From IMG/VR virus record IMGVR_UViG_3300044707_000932, positions 35,073-99,072 of that record: a DNA stretch of 64,000 bases; one strand, 5' to 3'. The position numbers and the translations under genes are program-made. The notes under the pieces are model-generated. The model was given only the letters and a program-made list of their open reading frames with translations, did no database searches and was not told the DNA's origin. The stretch comes from a virus. This document shows, one piece after another, positions 30,395 through 39,193 of the stretch (the stretch's first letter is position 1; every line of letters starts with the position of its first letter).

Positions 30395-30577
30395 TCCTTT
30401 GTTTTTTCTTTCTTTGTATATTGCTTTCAATTTGGAAGTTCTACTAACCACTGACGGTTTTGTATATTCTTTTCTTGCCAACAAGATTTGATTTTGTTTG
30501 GTTTTAATAACTTTGTTTTTTAAAATCTTGAGAGCTTTCTCCAAATTTTCTCCGTTATTTACAGGTATGATTAACAT
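30389..30577 (-). CDS. rpsU: ribosomal protein bS21
   Basis: 62 aa from ATG 30577. The sequence begins MLIIPVNNGENLEKALKILK and continues with VIKTKQNQILLARKEYTKPSVV and KAIYKERK, the full bS21 pattern in its Bacteroidota form. A longer frame reaching 30691 is an upstream extension without sense. bS21 sits near the anti-Shine-Dalgarno end of 16S rRNA in the 30S subunit; a phage copy may replace the host protein and alter start-site choice. It is encoded antisense in the middle of the head operon. Confidence 0.9.
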   Translation of the reverse strand: MLIIPVNNGENLEKALKILKNKVIKTKQNQILLARKEYTKPSVVSRTSKLKAIYKERKNKGL

Positions 30578-30659
30578 ATATTTTTTATAAGTATACTTTT
30601 GACTGCTAAAAGTTAATATCTTATTTTTATAAAAATAAACTTTTATAATATGAAAATTA

Positions 30660-31091
30660 ATGAAAAAAGGCAAAAGTGTAAAGTTGAACATTTACAATCC
30701 AATCAAGTCTACCTATGGGACAGTAGATTCTAAAAATCTAAAATCAATTTATATTAACATTCAATCTTGGGTTTCACCTAAAACTGACTTGGAAAATTGG
30801 AATAGAATTGTTTGTAATCTAAATAGAGAAATAAAACATTCAGTTTTTTCATCCATTCCTACAGAATTTTTTATGGAAAGGAGTATTGTGGACTTAGATT
30901 TGAGGGTTAGTGGAATTTCACACGGGAAAAAATCATTTTTTAATTTAGAGGTCAACTTGTTTACCAACAAAGAATTGGATTTTAAATCTAACGAATTGAA
31001 AAATTCTGTGAAAAAAATTGTGAGGTCCATTTTTAAAAACAACATATCTAACAACAAATACTTTGATTTTTCAAAGTCCAAGAAAGATTAA
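30660..31091 (+). CDS. hypothetical protein, 143 aa
   Basis: A basic alpha/beta protein: strands such as SIYINIQSWVSP and IVDLDLRVSGIS, then a helix (NELKNSVKKIVRSIFKNN) and a Lys/Asp tail. It was not recognised. It lies between portal and prohead protease, and the 5' end overlaps the region upstream of bS21. Confidence 0.6.
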   Translation: MKKGKSVKLNIYNPIKSTYGTVDSKNLKSIYINIQSWVSPKTDLENWNRIVCNLNREIKHSVFSSIPTEFFMERSIVDLDLRVSGISHGKKSFFNLEVNLFTNKELDFKSNELKNSVKKIVRSIFKNNISNNKYFDFSKSKKD

Positions 31092-31113
31092 GCGTTACTA
31101 ATGAATTTCGTTA

Positions 31114-31121
31114 TATTTATT
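31114..31121 (+). promoter_or_regulatory. TATTTATT box upstream of the prohead protease
   Basis: It ends 12 nt before ATG 31134. No Shine-Dalgarno sequence lies in between. Confidence 0.5.
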
Positions 31122-31133
31122 TGAAAAAGATAG

Positions 31134-31844
31134 ATGAGAGAATTGAGAATATTGGAGGCACACGAAACAGGTCATGGAATATTGGTTGAGATGGATGCTG
31201 GATGGGTAGACCCAAGAGACTCTAGAAATGTTCCGATTTTGGAACAACAGAATAAAATGGATTATAAAAATCCTTTTGAATTCTATGCCGTCCTACAAAA
31301 ATATAATACACCTAATAGGAATGGACGTTTTTATCCTGAAAAAATATTAAAAAGGGAAGCCGAAAAATATAAAAACATTATATCAAAAGGACTTTCAACC
31401 TCCGAGTTGAATCACCCCGAATCTTCTTTGATAGATTTAGATAGAGTATCTCATCTTATTACTGATATATGGTGGGATAAAAATATATTGATGGGCAAAC
31501 TTAAGTTATTGACATCACCAGGTTTTCATGAAAGAGGTATAGTATCTACCAAAGGAGATATTGCCGCTAATTTGATGAGACAAGGTGTTACTTTAGGAAT
31601 ATCATCAAGAGGAGTTGGTTCACTTAAAAAGGTTGGAGAAAGAAACGAAGTTCAAGATGATTTTGAACTAATTTGTTTTGATTTAGTTTCCTCACCTTCC
31701 ACACCTGGGGCATACTTATTCAATGACATTAATGACAGAGAAAAATACGAGGAAAATTTAGAGGAAGAGAAAAAAGCGAACGGTGTTTCTGTCGACAAAT
31801 CTATTGATTTAATGAAAAAACTTTCCGATTATTTGGGAAAATAA
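31134..31844 (+). CDS. prohead core protease (T4 gp21-like, S77)
   Basis: 236 aa. Key motifs: STSELNHPE (His94, catalytic) and GVTLGISSRGVGS (Ser157/158), followed by LVSSPSTPGAYL. This is the herpesvirus-assemblin-like serine protease fold used by T4-type phages to mature the prohead, cutting after (L/I)xE. Likely substrates are the scaffold at 32161, the major capsid protein at 33911 and leader-bearing internal proteins. It is followed after 4 nt by a 70-aa gene in the same unit. Confidence 0.92.
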   Translation: MRELRILEAHETGHGILVEMDAGWVDPRDSRNVPILEQQNKMDYKNPFEFYAVLQKYNTPNRNGRFYPEKILKREAEKYKNIISKGLSTSELNHPESSLIDLDRVSHLITDIWWDKNILMGKLKLLTSPGFHERGIVSTKGDIAANLMRQGVTLGISSRGVGSLKKVGERNEVQDDFELICFDLVSSPSTPGAYLFNDINDREKYEENLEEEKKANGVSVDKSIDLMKKLSDYLGK

Positions 31845-31848
31845 TTCT

Positions 31849-32061
31849 ATGGACGAAAAGTATTTTGTAGCAAAAATTCAGTATGATTTACCTGATGAAA
31901 ACACAGGTAAGATTAAAAAAATTCGTGAGGAAAAATTAGTTAAAGGTTACTCAGTAACAGATGTTGAAGCTAAAGTAACAACACGATACAAAGATTTCTC
32001 TCATGATTGGAGAATTACTTCGGTATCCGAAAGTAAAATCGATGAAGTAATCGAAAAATAA
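31849..32061 (+). CDS. DUF4494-like protein, 70 aa
   Basis: Small, with the layout of DUF4494 proteins common in Bacteroidota: an opening YFVAKIQYDL strand, a Gly/Lys hairpin, LVKGYSVTDVEAKVTTRYKD, and a closing WRITSVSESK. The function of the family is unknown. It ends at a strong terminator. Confidence 0.6.
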   Translation: MDEKYFVAKIQYDLPDENTGKIKKIREEKLVKGYSVTDVEAKVTTRYKDFSHDWRITSVSESKIDEVIEK

Positions 32062-32064
32062 ATA

Positions 32065-32092
32065 AAGTGGTCTCTGACCACTTTTTTTTTGT
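32065..32092 (+). terminator. rho-independent terminator after the protease unit
   Basis: AAAGTGGTC-TCT-GACCACTTT followed by TTTTTT. It separates protease from scaffold transcription. Confidence 0.9.
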
Positions 32093-32131
32093 TTATACAA
32101 GTCTGAAATATAATTTTTTATGAAACGGCAA

Positions 32132-32139
32132 TATTTATT
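32132..32139 (+). promoter_or_regulatory. TATTTATT box upstream of the scaffold gene
   Basis: It ends 21 nt before ATG 32161, about 40 nt after the protease-unit terminator. Confidence 0.5.
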
Positions 32140-32160
32140 AGAAAAATTAGAGTTATTTCT

Positions 32161-33882
32161 ATGCAAGAAAATAAAAACTTAGTACAAGAGGCACTCATTC
32201 AAATGAAAAATGTTGAAGAGGCAATTGCCGAAAACGCAAAAGGAATACTTGCTTCTACAATGAAGGAAGAAATCAACCAGTTAGTAAAAGAATCTCTTTC
32301 TGAACAAGAAGATGAGATTGAAGCAGATGTTGAAATGCCTGCAGACGCAGACATGGATACTGATAACGAGGATGAAATGGAAATGGACATTGATACCATG
32401 GATATGGAGGACGACTCCAATGATATGGAAATGGACATGGAAATCGACTCTGAGGAAAGTCCAATAGATTTGACTGACGCTTCAGATGAGGAAATCTTAA
32501 AGGTTTTCAAAGCTATGAGCGAGGAGGATGGTATCATTGTTAAAAAAGATGGTGAAGACATTCACCTCACAGATAATGATGCTGATACCGAATATTTGGT
32601 CAAACTTGGTGAATCTAAAAAATCAAAAAAATCTATGAACGAACAGTTCGAAGAGGAAGAAATGGGTGTCATGGACACCGAAGATTCATTAGATGACATC
32701 GTTCGTCAAATTTTCGCTAAGAGTGAAGATTCTTCTATTGAAGGAGAAGATGAACTTGAAAGTGAAGAAGAAGATGAAGAAGTCTTTTATGAAATTGAAA
32801 TCGGCGAGGACGCTGATGAAGATGATGAAGACGAAGAAGAAATCGATGAAGCTGAAGACGACGAAGCAATGAACATGGATGAAGCTGAAGACGACGAAGC
32901 AATGAACATGGACGAAGCTGAAGATGATGAAGCTATGAACATGGACGAAGCTGAAGACGACGAAGCAATGAACATGGACGAAGCTGAAGACGACGAAGAA
33001 GAATTCGACGAAGCGATGAACATGGACGAAGCTTACAATCACAAGAAATCGATTAAACCTAAAGGTGTTGGAATCGGTAAAGGTCCTAAATTTTCTTATG
33101 ACAAAACCGCTAAAGGTGGTTTCAAAGAAGAAAAGAAGGAAGGTCCCAAAATGATGGGAACTGGAAAACCAAAATTCGAATACAAGAAGGGTGCTAACAT
33201 GGAAGGTAAATCCAAAAAAATCGAAACCAAAGAAGGTCATCAGGGATACAAAGATAAGGAAGATGAAAAATTAGGTATGAAGCACGGTAAAACCGCAATG
33301 AAAGACCTAAAAGGTTCACATTCCAAAAAAGAAAAATCTCGTAGAGATGATGCTGGTTTCGAAAAGAGAGAAACTAAAGAAGCTGCTAGAACATACGGTA
33401 TGGGTTCTAAAGAAGGAAGAGGTCTCAGAAAGGGCATTTCCAATAATAGAAACTTTGTGTATGGTAAAAACGGTGTAACTGTAGAATCTCTTGAAGTAGA
33501 AGTTAGTATGTTGAGAGAGAAAAACGAAGAATACAGAAAAGCATTGAATGTGTTCAGAGAAAAATTAAATGAGGTGGCAATCTTCAATTCAAATTTAGCT
33601 TACGCTACAAGATTGTTCACTGAACACTCAACAACTAAAAAAGAAAAAATAAATATTCTTAGAAGATTTGACAATGTTGAGACTTTGAAAGAATCAAAAG
33701 GCCTTTATAAGTCAATCAAAGAAGAATTATCTAAGAGTGAAACTAAATCAATCAATGAGTCTGTCGAAAAGAAAATAAATAACACTGTTTCTTCAGGTTC
33801 AGCGACTACCCTAATTGAATCAAAAACTTATGAGAATCCTCAATTCTTAAGAATGAGAGATTTGATGAGTAAGATAGGGTAA
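32161..33882 (+). CDS. acidic scaffold/core protein (gp22-like position)
   Basis: 573 aa. The N-terminal helix region contains LVKESLSEQ, a possible (L)SE cleavage site. Very acidic tracts follow (about 50-105 and 190-295), including an 11-residue repeat DEAEDDEAMNM. A basic Gly/Lys-rich segment (about 300-430) follows, then a coiled coil (EVEVSMLREKNEEYRKALN), and a C-terminus (NPQFLRMRDLMSKIG) typical of gp22-type scaffolds. Position directly before the capsid gene and composition support an internal core that is cleaved and expelled during maturation. Confidence 0.8.
   Translation: MQENKNLVQEALIQMKNVEEAIAENAKGILASTMKEEINQLVKESLSEQEDEIEADVEMPADADMDTDNEDEMEMDIDTMDMEDDSNDMEMDMEIDSEESPIDLTDASDEEILKVFKAMSEEDGIIVKKDGEDIHLTDNDADTEYLVKLGESKKSKKSMNEQFEEEEMGVMDTEDSLDDIVRQIFAKSEDSSIEGEDELESEEEDEEVFYEIEIGEDADEDDEDEEEIDEAEDDEAMNMDEAEDDEAMNMDEAEDDEAMNMDEAEDDEAMNMDEAEDDEEEFDEAMNMDEAYNHKKSIKPKGVGIGKGPKFSYDKTAKGGFKEEKKEGPKMMGTGKPKFEYKKGANMEGKSKKIETKEGHQGYKDKEDEKLGMKHGKTAMKDLKGSHSKKEKSRRDDAGFEKRETKEAARTYGMGSKEGRGLRKGISNNRNFVYGKNGVTVESLEVEVSMLREKNEEYRKALNVFREKLNEVAIFNSNLAYATRLFTEHSTTKKEKINILRRFDNVETLKESKGLYKSIKEELSKSETKSINESVEKKINNTVSSGSATTLIESKTYENPQFLRMRDLMSKIG
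32845..33031 (+). repeat. 33-nt tandem repeat in the scaffold gene
   Basis: Four near-identical 33-nt units starting at 32845, 32878, 32911 and 32944, then a diverged, longer fifth at 32977. Units differ mostly at silent GAT/GAC and GCA/GCT positions. They encode DEAEDDEAMNM. Copy number could vary between isolates. Confidence 0.85.
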
Positions 33883-33910
33883 TAAATAAAAAAATAAAAA
33901 ACCAATAAAA

Positions 33911-35725
33911 ATGGGAGCATTATTAGAATCAGGTCTTGTTGGTAACATTGGTCTTAAGCACCTTAAAGTTATCAAGGAAGATACTATCAGCAAGTGGGAC
34001 AAATTAGGATTCTTAGAGGGTCTTAAAGGTCACCTAAAAGAAAACATCGCTCAGCTTTATGAAAACCAAGCTAGCTATTTAATCAACGAAGCTTCATCTA
34101 CATCTGACACAGGTGCATTTGAAACTGTGGTTTTCCCTATCGTTAGAAGAGTATTCTCTAAATTGTTAGCTAACGATATCGTATCAGTACAAGCAATGAA
34201 CTTACCAATTGGTAAATTGTTCTACTTCGTACCTAACATTCAGTCTTATGAAACTGAGTCAGCAACAAACGCTACTCACTGGGCACCTTACGGTTCTCCT
34301 AATCAGTCTGCAGGTCAAACACCAAATAGTGGTTACAACTACAATGACACTAAAGACCTTTATGATAGATTTTATGAAGGTAATGAACCAGCGTTAGACC
34401 CACCAGGTCTTTACGACTATTCAAAAGGTGAGTGGTCAGCTATCACAGCACCAACAACTAGTGTTGTCACAGTTGCTTGGGTTGGCGATGCTTTAGTTCC
34501 ATCTGCTTACACGCTAGATAACTACAGAAAAGTTCTTATTGTTTTATCAGGCTTTTCTAACACTGGAACAGGTAAATTAATTGGTCCTGATGGTAACCCA
34601 GTTGACAATGAGTCGTTCTTGGCTGACCTACAAATCAGAGGAGTTTCTACTAACTGGTATACTTCAGCTAACACTTCAAACAACTACTTGTTCAGAGTTG
34701 TAACTCAAAAGTATGGTAAAGGTATTGTTCAGTATGGTGATAACAATGCTAATTCTTACTTCCCCAACGATTTAACGGGTGGTGGTCAGTATGACAATCT
34801 TTGTGATGCTGAAGGTAAGATTTATCTTGAGGTAGACCTTCAAGTTCCAGTTTGTATTACTTGTGGACCATCTATGGACGGTTATACAGGTTCTACATTC
34901 TCATCAAACACAACAGAAAACACTGCGTTTATCGGAACTTACAGAATTTACAAGAATCTTGAGTTCGAAGATAAAATCGGTGAGGTATCATTTGACCTTA
35001 TGTCAGTAACAGTTTCTGTGACTGAAAGAAAATTAAGAGCTCAATGGTCTCCTGAAATGGCTCAAGACGTTGCGGCATTCCACAACATTGATGCTGAGGC
35101 TGAATTAACAGCTTTATTGTCTGAGCAAGTTGCGGCTGAAATCGATAGAGAAATCTTGAGAGACCTTAGAAAAGGTGCAGCTTGGAACTTAAGATGGGAT
35201 TACAACGGTTGGAAGAGATTAGGTAACGGTACTGGTGCTGTTTCATACACACAGAAAGACTGGAACCAAACTCTTATCACAGCAATTAACCAAATTTCAG
35301 CTCAAATCCATAAGTCTACTTTAAGAGGTGGTGCTAACTGGATTGTTGTTTCATCTGAAATCAGTGCTATCTTTGATGACTTGGAGTATTTCCACGTTTC
35401 AAACGCAGCTCCTGAGCAAGACCAATACAATATGGGTATCGAAAGAGTTGGTACTTTAGCTGGTAGATATCAAGTGTATAGAGACCCTTACTTCCCACCA
35501 AACCAAGTGTTAATGGGACACAAAGGTACATCTTTACTTGACACAGGTTACATTTACGCACCATACGTACCTTTACAACTTACTCCAACAATGTACAACC
35601 CATTCAACTTCACACCTATCAAGGGTATCATGACTAGATACGCTAAGAAAATGGTTAACAACCGTTTCTATGGTAGAATTACAGTTGATGGAGTTAGAAC
35701 ATTTGACTTGAGAGAGTTGAGATAA
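33911..35725 (+). CDS. major capsid protein (T4 gp23-like)
   Basis: 604 aa. The N-terminal 60 residues form a delta-domain-like helix ending YLINE|A, an (I)xE prohead-protease site after Glu60. The mature part starts ASSTSDTGAFETVVFPIVRRVF and includes an inserted domain (about 90-340, Gly/Asn/Tyr-rich) and the conserved RKLRAQWSPEMAQDVAAFHNIDAE segment (about 375-400). It ends in RYAKKMVNNRFYGRITV. Codon use and G+C (30/60 in one sampled line) are those of a highly expressed gene. No TATTTAT box is seen in the 28 nt after the scaffold stop, so it may share the scaffold transcript. Confidence 0.95.
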   Translation: MGALLESGLVGNIGLKHLKVIKEDTISKWDKLGFLEGLKGHLKENIAQLYENQASYLINEASSTSDTGAFETVVFPIVRRVFSKLLANDIVSVQAMNLPIGKLFYFVPNIQSYETESATNATHWAPYGSPNQSAGQTPNSGYNYNDTKDLYDRFYEGNEPALDPPGLYDYSKGEWSAITAPTTSVVTVAWVGDALVPSAYTLDNYRKVLIVLSGFSNTGTGKLIGPDGNPVDNESFLADLQIRGVSTNWYTSANTSNNYLFRVVTQKYGKGIVQYGDNNANSYFPNDLTGGGQYDNLCDAEGKIYLEVDLQVPVCITCGPSMDGYTGSTFSSNTTENTAFIGTYRIYKNLEFEDKIGEVSFDLMSVTVSVTERKLRAQWSPEMAQDVAAFHNIDAEAELTALLSEQVAAEIDREILRDLRKGAAWNLRWDYNGWKRLGNGTGAVSYTQKDWNQTLITAINQISAQIHKSTLRGGANWIVVSSEISAIFDDLEYFHVSNAAPEQDQYNMGIERVGTLAGRYQVYRDPYFPPNQVLMGHKGTSLLDTGYIYAPYVPLQLTPTMYNPFNFTPIKGIMTRYAKKMVNNRFYGRITVDGVRTFDLRELR

Positions 35726-35745
35726 TATGGTCTAACCTAAATATA

Positions 35746-35769
35746 AAAGGGTCCTTCGGGACCCTTTTT
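35746..35769. terminator. terminator of the capsid gene
   Basis: AAAAGGGTCC-TTC-GGGACCCTTTT followed by TTT. It also serves the convergent 82-aa gene ending at 35770. Confidence 0.9.
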
Positions 35770-36018
35770 TTATTCATTCTCTTTTTTCGTTTCGGGTTCA
35801 TTGAAATTAGAGTTGACAAAAAATAAAGATTTTGAGAGAATTTCAGATTCAACCAAAGAAAAAGAACCTTTTGAATAACAATATTCAATTGCTCTGTTAA
35901 TAAAAAAAATGGATTGTTCAGGTGTTAATTCATCAATTAGGTTTCTGAGATGGACATCTGATTTGTATCCAATACTACCAAATAGGTGTCCGATTATTTT
36001 GGAATCGTTATCTGTCAT
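35770..36018 (-). CDS. hypothetical protein, 82 aa
   Basis: A small helical protein (LRNLIDELTPEQSIFFINRAIEYC) with an acidic tail. No family was recognised. It lies convergent to the capsid gene and divergent from the gene at 36048. Confidence 0.55.
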   Translation of the reverse strand: MTDNDSKIIGHLFGSIGYKSDVHLRNLIDELTPEQSIFFINRAIEYCYSKGSFSLVESEILSKSLFFVNSNFNEPETKKENE

Positions 36019-36047
36019 TTTTGTAGATATTTATTTAGTACAAATAT

Positions 36048-36767
36048 ATGGAAAAAAGATTCATAAAAGAAGCCACAGGTTCAGGTTCTAGTGGAAAAAT
36101 GAAAATTCCTTTAGTCTTAGCACCACAGTTATGGGAAAAAGAAGTATTAGAACCATTCAGTCAACCAGTGTCTCATTATGTAAGTGCCATGAACGCATAT
36201 GATAGTTACGATGGAAATATGGAAAGAAGTCAGGAAGTTATACGCAAAAACGAAATGAATTCTAAAGAAAAAGCAAATAGAGCAAAAGCACTTTTTTCTC
36301 AGAACGATGAGGACGGAAATCCATTAAATGGGTATTCACCCAAAGGGTCAGAGGTACCTGGAACACCTGACTACATAAAGAAGATGGCAGACATCCCCAA
36401 ATCGGAATATGAGGAGGTTTTGAAAGAGGATTTAGCCGTTTGGTTCGGAACGAAAAAAAAACCTAAGGGTTCCAATCAACCAAAAGGGCCTTGGGTTAAT
36501 ATTTGTAGGAAAGATAAGAATGGAAAACATCCCCCTTGTGGTAGAAAAGAGGCTGACACAAAAAGTTACCCTAAGTGCAGAGCCGCGGGAGTTGCTGGAA
36601 AAATGTCTGATTCTCAAAAAAGAGCGGCGTGTCAACAAAAAAGAAGGGCTGAAAAATCAGACCCAAAAATTGGTACGGGCAACAAACCAACGATGACATC
36701 TTACAAACCTCGAAAGGAGTCTGTTAGAGATATCATTATGAAAATAATCAAAGAGTCTTTTGATTAA
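36048..36767 (+). CDS. DUF5872-like Cys/Lys-rich protein
   Basis: 239 aa. The C-terminal half has a conserved small domain: PWVNICRKDKNGKHPPCGR, then KSYPKCRAAGVAGKMS, then RAACQQKRR, matching a short Cys-containing domain found in phages and giant viruses (DUF5872 in my recollection). The N-terminal half is low-complexity. The extreme C-terminus (RDIIMKIIKES) resembles the leader peptides found at N-termini elsewhere here. A TATTTATT box at 36028-36035 ends 12 nt before the ATG. Confidence 0.65.
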   Translation: MEKRFIKEATGSGSSGKMKIPLVLAPQLWEKEVLEPFSQPVSHYVSAMNAYDSYDGNMERSQEVIRKNEMNSKEKANRAKALFSQNDEDGNPLNGYSPKGSEVPGTPDYIKKMADIPKSEYEEVLKEDLAVWFGTKKKPKGSNQPKGPWVNICRKDKNGKHPPCGRKEADTKSYPKCRAAGVAGKMSDSQKRAACQQKRRAEKSDPKIGTGNKPTMTSYKPRKESVRDIIMKIIKESFD

Positions 36768-37170
36768 CTTTTTCTAAAATATTTTTTAGAGAATGTTGGA
36801 TATTATTTCTAATCTCGTTCTCCAAATTATTTCTTCTTATTTCAAGGGATTCATCAAATTTTTCTAAGAGGTCAGAATAAATTTCCGTGTTTTCAACGTA
36901 GACACTATAACTATAAACATGATTAATGATGTTGATGACTCTATTCTCGATAACGATGAACATACTATGTTCATCATTTTTTATGAATCTCTTAAATGAT
37001 TTTGGAGCAAAAGTCAGATTAGATTTAGGTGAAAGTATTAGTTTTTCACAAATCTCAACACAAGATTTTTCTTCAAAAGTTACTTCGGGTCTTGGGTCGA
37101 ACTTATCCTTGAGGTATAAATAAACTTTGAATAGAATTTTAGGAAGGTATCCGAGGGTTTTCGTTTCCAT
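36748..37170 (-). CDS. hypothetical protein, 140 aa
   Basis: An alpha/beta protein with a hydrophobic strand FIVIENRVINIINHVYSYSVYV (approximate) flanked by helices; the C-terminus is helical and charged (LEKFDESLEIRRNNLENEI). It was not recognised. It converges with the preceding gene with a 20-nt overlap. Confidence 0.55.
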   Translation of the reverse strand: METKTLGYLPKILFKVYLYLKDKFDPRPEVTFEEKSCVEICEKLILSPKSNLTFAPKSFKRFIKNDEHSMFIVIENRVINIINHVYSYSVYVENTEIYSDLLEKFDESLEIRRNNLENEIRNNIQHSLKNILEKVNQKTL

Positions 37171-37197
37171 TCAACAAAAGTAGTAAATTTTTCTGAA

Positions 37198-37677
37198 TCA
37201 ACAATACGGGGCAGAACATTTTTTCTTACCATCAGTACCTGGCATTTTACCTTTACAAACCTGTACAGCATATCCGTTAGCGTACGCACTTGGGTAGACT
37301 TTGAATTTAGCTTTAGCGGCGGCCTTTCCTCTTGAACACAATTTAGTTCCCGTTTTTTTTCTACCCTCTGTTATGTTTTCATCACCCACCATTTCTTCTT
37401 GGTCAGTATGGTCGGAACCTTTGATTTCATTCATCAAAAAATCGAAAACTTGGTCCATGTTCTCTTTAGCAACCGTAATGTGGTCAGCTGCCCAGTCATG
37501 TCCTCCGAGAATTATCTCGTCAACCTTGTTGGGGTCCAATTCCAATAACAAATTGGCTTGTCTAATAACTTGCTCTAAATTACTAAAGAACATATAATTG
37601 GGAGATTCTTGCTCCTTTAAGACTTTCTTTACAAGGTTAGAAATATCTTTTTCTGTTATTTTTACAATTTTTCTCAT
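37198..37677 (-). CDS. phage protein with KLCSRGKAAAKxKF motif, 159 aa
   Basis: The N-terminal leader reaches NLVKKVLKEQ, with an (L)KE signature. A helical middle follows (NLEQVIRQANLLLELD). The last 50 residues form a Cys-containing module: TKLCSRGKAAAKAKFKVYP, SAYANGYAVQVCKGK, KKCSAPYC. This module recurs at the C-terminus of many tailed-phage proteins; its function is not established. The start overlaps the stop of the next upstream gene (4 nt). Confidence 0.65.
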   Translation of the reverse strand: MRKIVKITEKDISNLVKKVLKEQESPNYMFFSNLEQVIRQANLLLELDPNKVDEIILGGHDWAADHITVAKENMDQVFDFLMNEIKGSDHTDQEEMVGDENITEGRKKTGTKLCSRGKAAAKAKFKVYPSAYANGYAVQVCKGKMPGTDGKKKCSAPYC

Positions 37678-39176
37678 TTTCTGTTTACGATTTCAAAAGT
37701 TAATTGTCTCTTATAAGTATCTTTCTCTCCCGAAGTATTCACCTGAATGTCTACATAATATTGATTCGGAATTTTATCTCTCATGTCAAACATGAAATAA
37801 TACTCATTTGGCGTTCTATTTATTGGAGTCCAATCCTGTACTTGAACTTCTGTGGTTCCTTCTTTAACATAGACTCTGTAAAAAGCTGTGACTCCATCGA
37901 GTGGTTGTTGTCCTGTGTAGGCTTTTTTGATTGTGACTCCGACTTTTCTTATATCTGAAGTCAGTATTTTTTCATTTTGAAGAATACCATATATGTCAAA
38001 ACCAAATTTTTCAGGTTCGTGTGTGTTTGTTCCAATTTGGATACCGGCAGAATAGTTTTGTAATACGAATTGATTTTTCACATTACCTAAAAATTGTCCA
38101 TTGATTTTCAAATTACTCCAAACATCATAAAACATACAAGGAGCGGCTGAACCCGAAAAAGAATTGGGTATTTCAACCTCATATACACCTTTCGTTCTTT
38201 GACAAGTTGTCAAGCCTGATAAACCGTTGAAAACGGTGCCATCTCTATTTTGAATACTTACAAATGGTAATTCGTCCAAGTTTGCGGAATCACCATTTTG
38301 AAAAACATAGAGGTATAATTTATTGACTTGGTTTTTTAAAAATCTATTCCTATCATCCTCGATTAAATCGTCATAAGTTGTTTGTAGGTAGGGTTGGTAA
38401 AATGTTTGAGTATGTCTCGAAAAGAATCCGACACTATACGACTCTGTAAGTCCTGTTATATTTTCAATTTGTGGAACATACGCAACACCCCACCCTGTAA
38501 CACCAGTGATAGTACCTTGGAGTATACCATTGATTTCATTAGTCATATCCATTTCGAGATTTTCATTACCGAACTCAAAGTGTTGTCTGGCTACTATGTG
38601 TAATTGTGAATAATTGACGTTTCCTTGGTTTAAATTATTATAGACTCCAGGCTCCGACCAATCGGAGATAGTCGTTGTTTGGTACCAATTAGACGGTCTG
38701 GTGGAGAATGCCCTAGAATCAACATACGTCAAAGGGTTTTGCCCGCCGTATGCTGAGTTTTTGGTTAGGTTAAAGTCATTATAATCGAAACCAACACCTT
38801 CATCCCATTCTTGTGGGTTTCCCGTTTCTCCCGATACATTCGGTATTCTGAATAATATCAGGTCAAAAGAGGTTGCTCTTCTTCTGTCGTCAGACATAAA
38901 GGTATTTAGTAACTCATTATCAAATGTTGACGTATTTGTCATGTACAATGTGTGGGTCATTGCTGAAGTACACCCTGTAGAAATAATTCCTTGTTGAATA
39001 TTGTTGATAAGTAAACCTAAATCTATGTTGAAAAGATATCTTGAGTATCCTGCGTTGGGTACAACAAAATCTGAGATACCGAAATTAAGTTGAACTACAG
39101 GGTTCCTTCCGGTGTTAACATACGACGTTGAGATTATCGTATTATTTTTGTCTATATATGACCTTAGAATTGACAT
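37674..39176 (-). CDS. putative baseplate/tail structural protein, 500 aa
   Basis: Beta-rich and Asn/Thr/Tyr-rich throughout, with no signal peptide. It resembles the large sheet-forming wedge or fibre-connector proteins of myovirus baseplates in composition and place (adjacent to the OB-fold hub gene). The C-terminal about 80 residues look like an Ig-like or fibronectin-like domain (GVTAFYRVYVKEGT, YYVDIQVNTSGEK). The family was not identified. Confidence 0.55.
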   Translation of the reverse strand: MSILRSYIDKNNTIISTSYVNTGRNPVVQLNFGISDFVVPNAGYSRYLFNIDLGLLINNIQQGIISTGCTSAMTHTLYMTNTSTFDNELLNTFMSDDRRRATSFDLILFRIPNVSGETGNPQEWDEGVGFDYNDFNLTKNSAYGGQNPLTYVDSRAFSTRPSNWYQTTTISDWSEPGVYNNLNQGNVNYSQLHIVARQHFEFGNENLEMDMTNEINGILQGTITGVTGWGVAYVPQIENITGLTESYSVGFFSRHTQTFYQPYLQTTYDDLIEDDRNRFLKNQVNKLYLYVFQNGDSANLDELPFVSIQNRDGTVFNGLSGLTTCQRTKGVYEVEIPNSFSGSAAPCMFYDVWSNLKINGQFLGNVKNQFVLQNYSAGIQIGTNTHEPEKFGFDIYGILQNEKILTSDIRKVGVTIKKAYTGQQPLDGVTAFYRVYVKEGTTEVQVQDWTPINRTPNEYYFMFDMRDKIPNQYYVDIQVNTSGEKDTYKRQLTFEIVNRK

Positions 39177-39185
39177 TATTTTTCA

Positions 39186-39193
39186 TATAAATA
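39186..39193 (-). promoter_or_regulatory. TATTTATA box upstream of the 500-aa gene
   Basis: It ends 9 nt before ATG 39176 and directly follows the stop of the hub gene (39194). Confidence 0.45.

Noticed and set aside
30578-30691. Upstream extension of bS21
   Set aside because: The first 38 residues do not match bS21; the family start MLIIPV is at 30577.
32845-33031. Regularly spaced repeats considered as a CRISPR array
   Set aside because: Units are contiguous coding repeats with no unique spacers; no CRISPR array was found in the window.
32689-33240. 183-codon minus-strand frame with FSFVHVH repeats
   Set aside because: Antisense shadow of the acidic 33-nt repeat in the scaffold gene.
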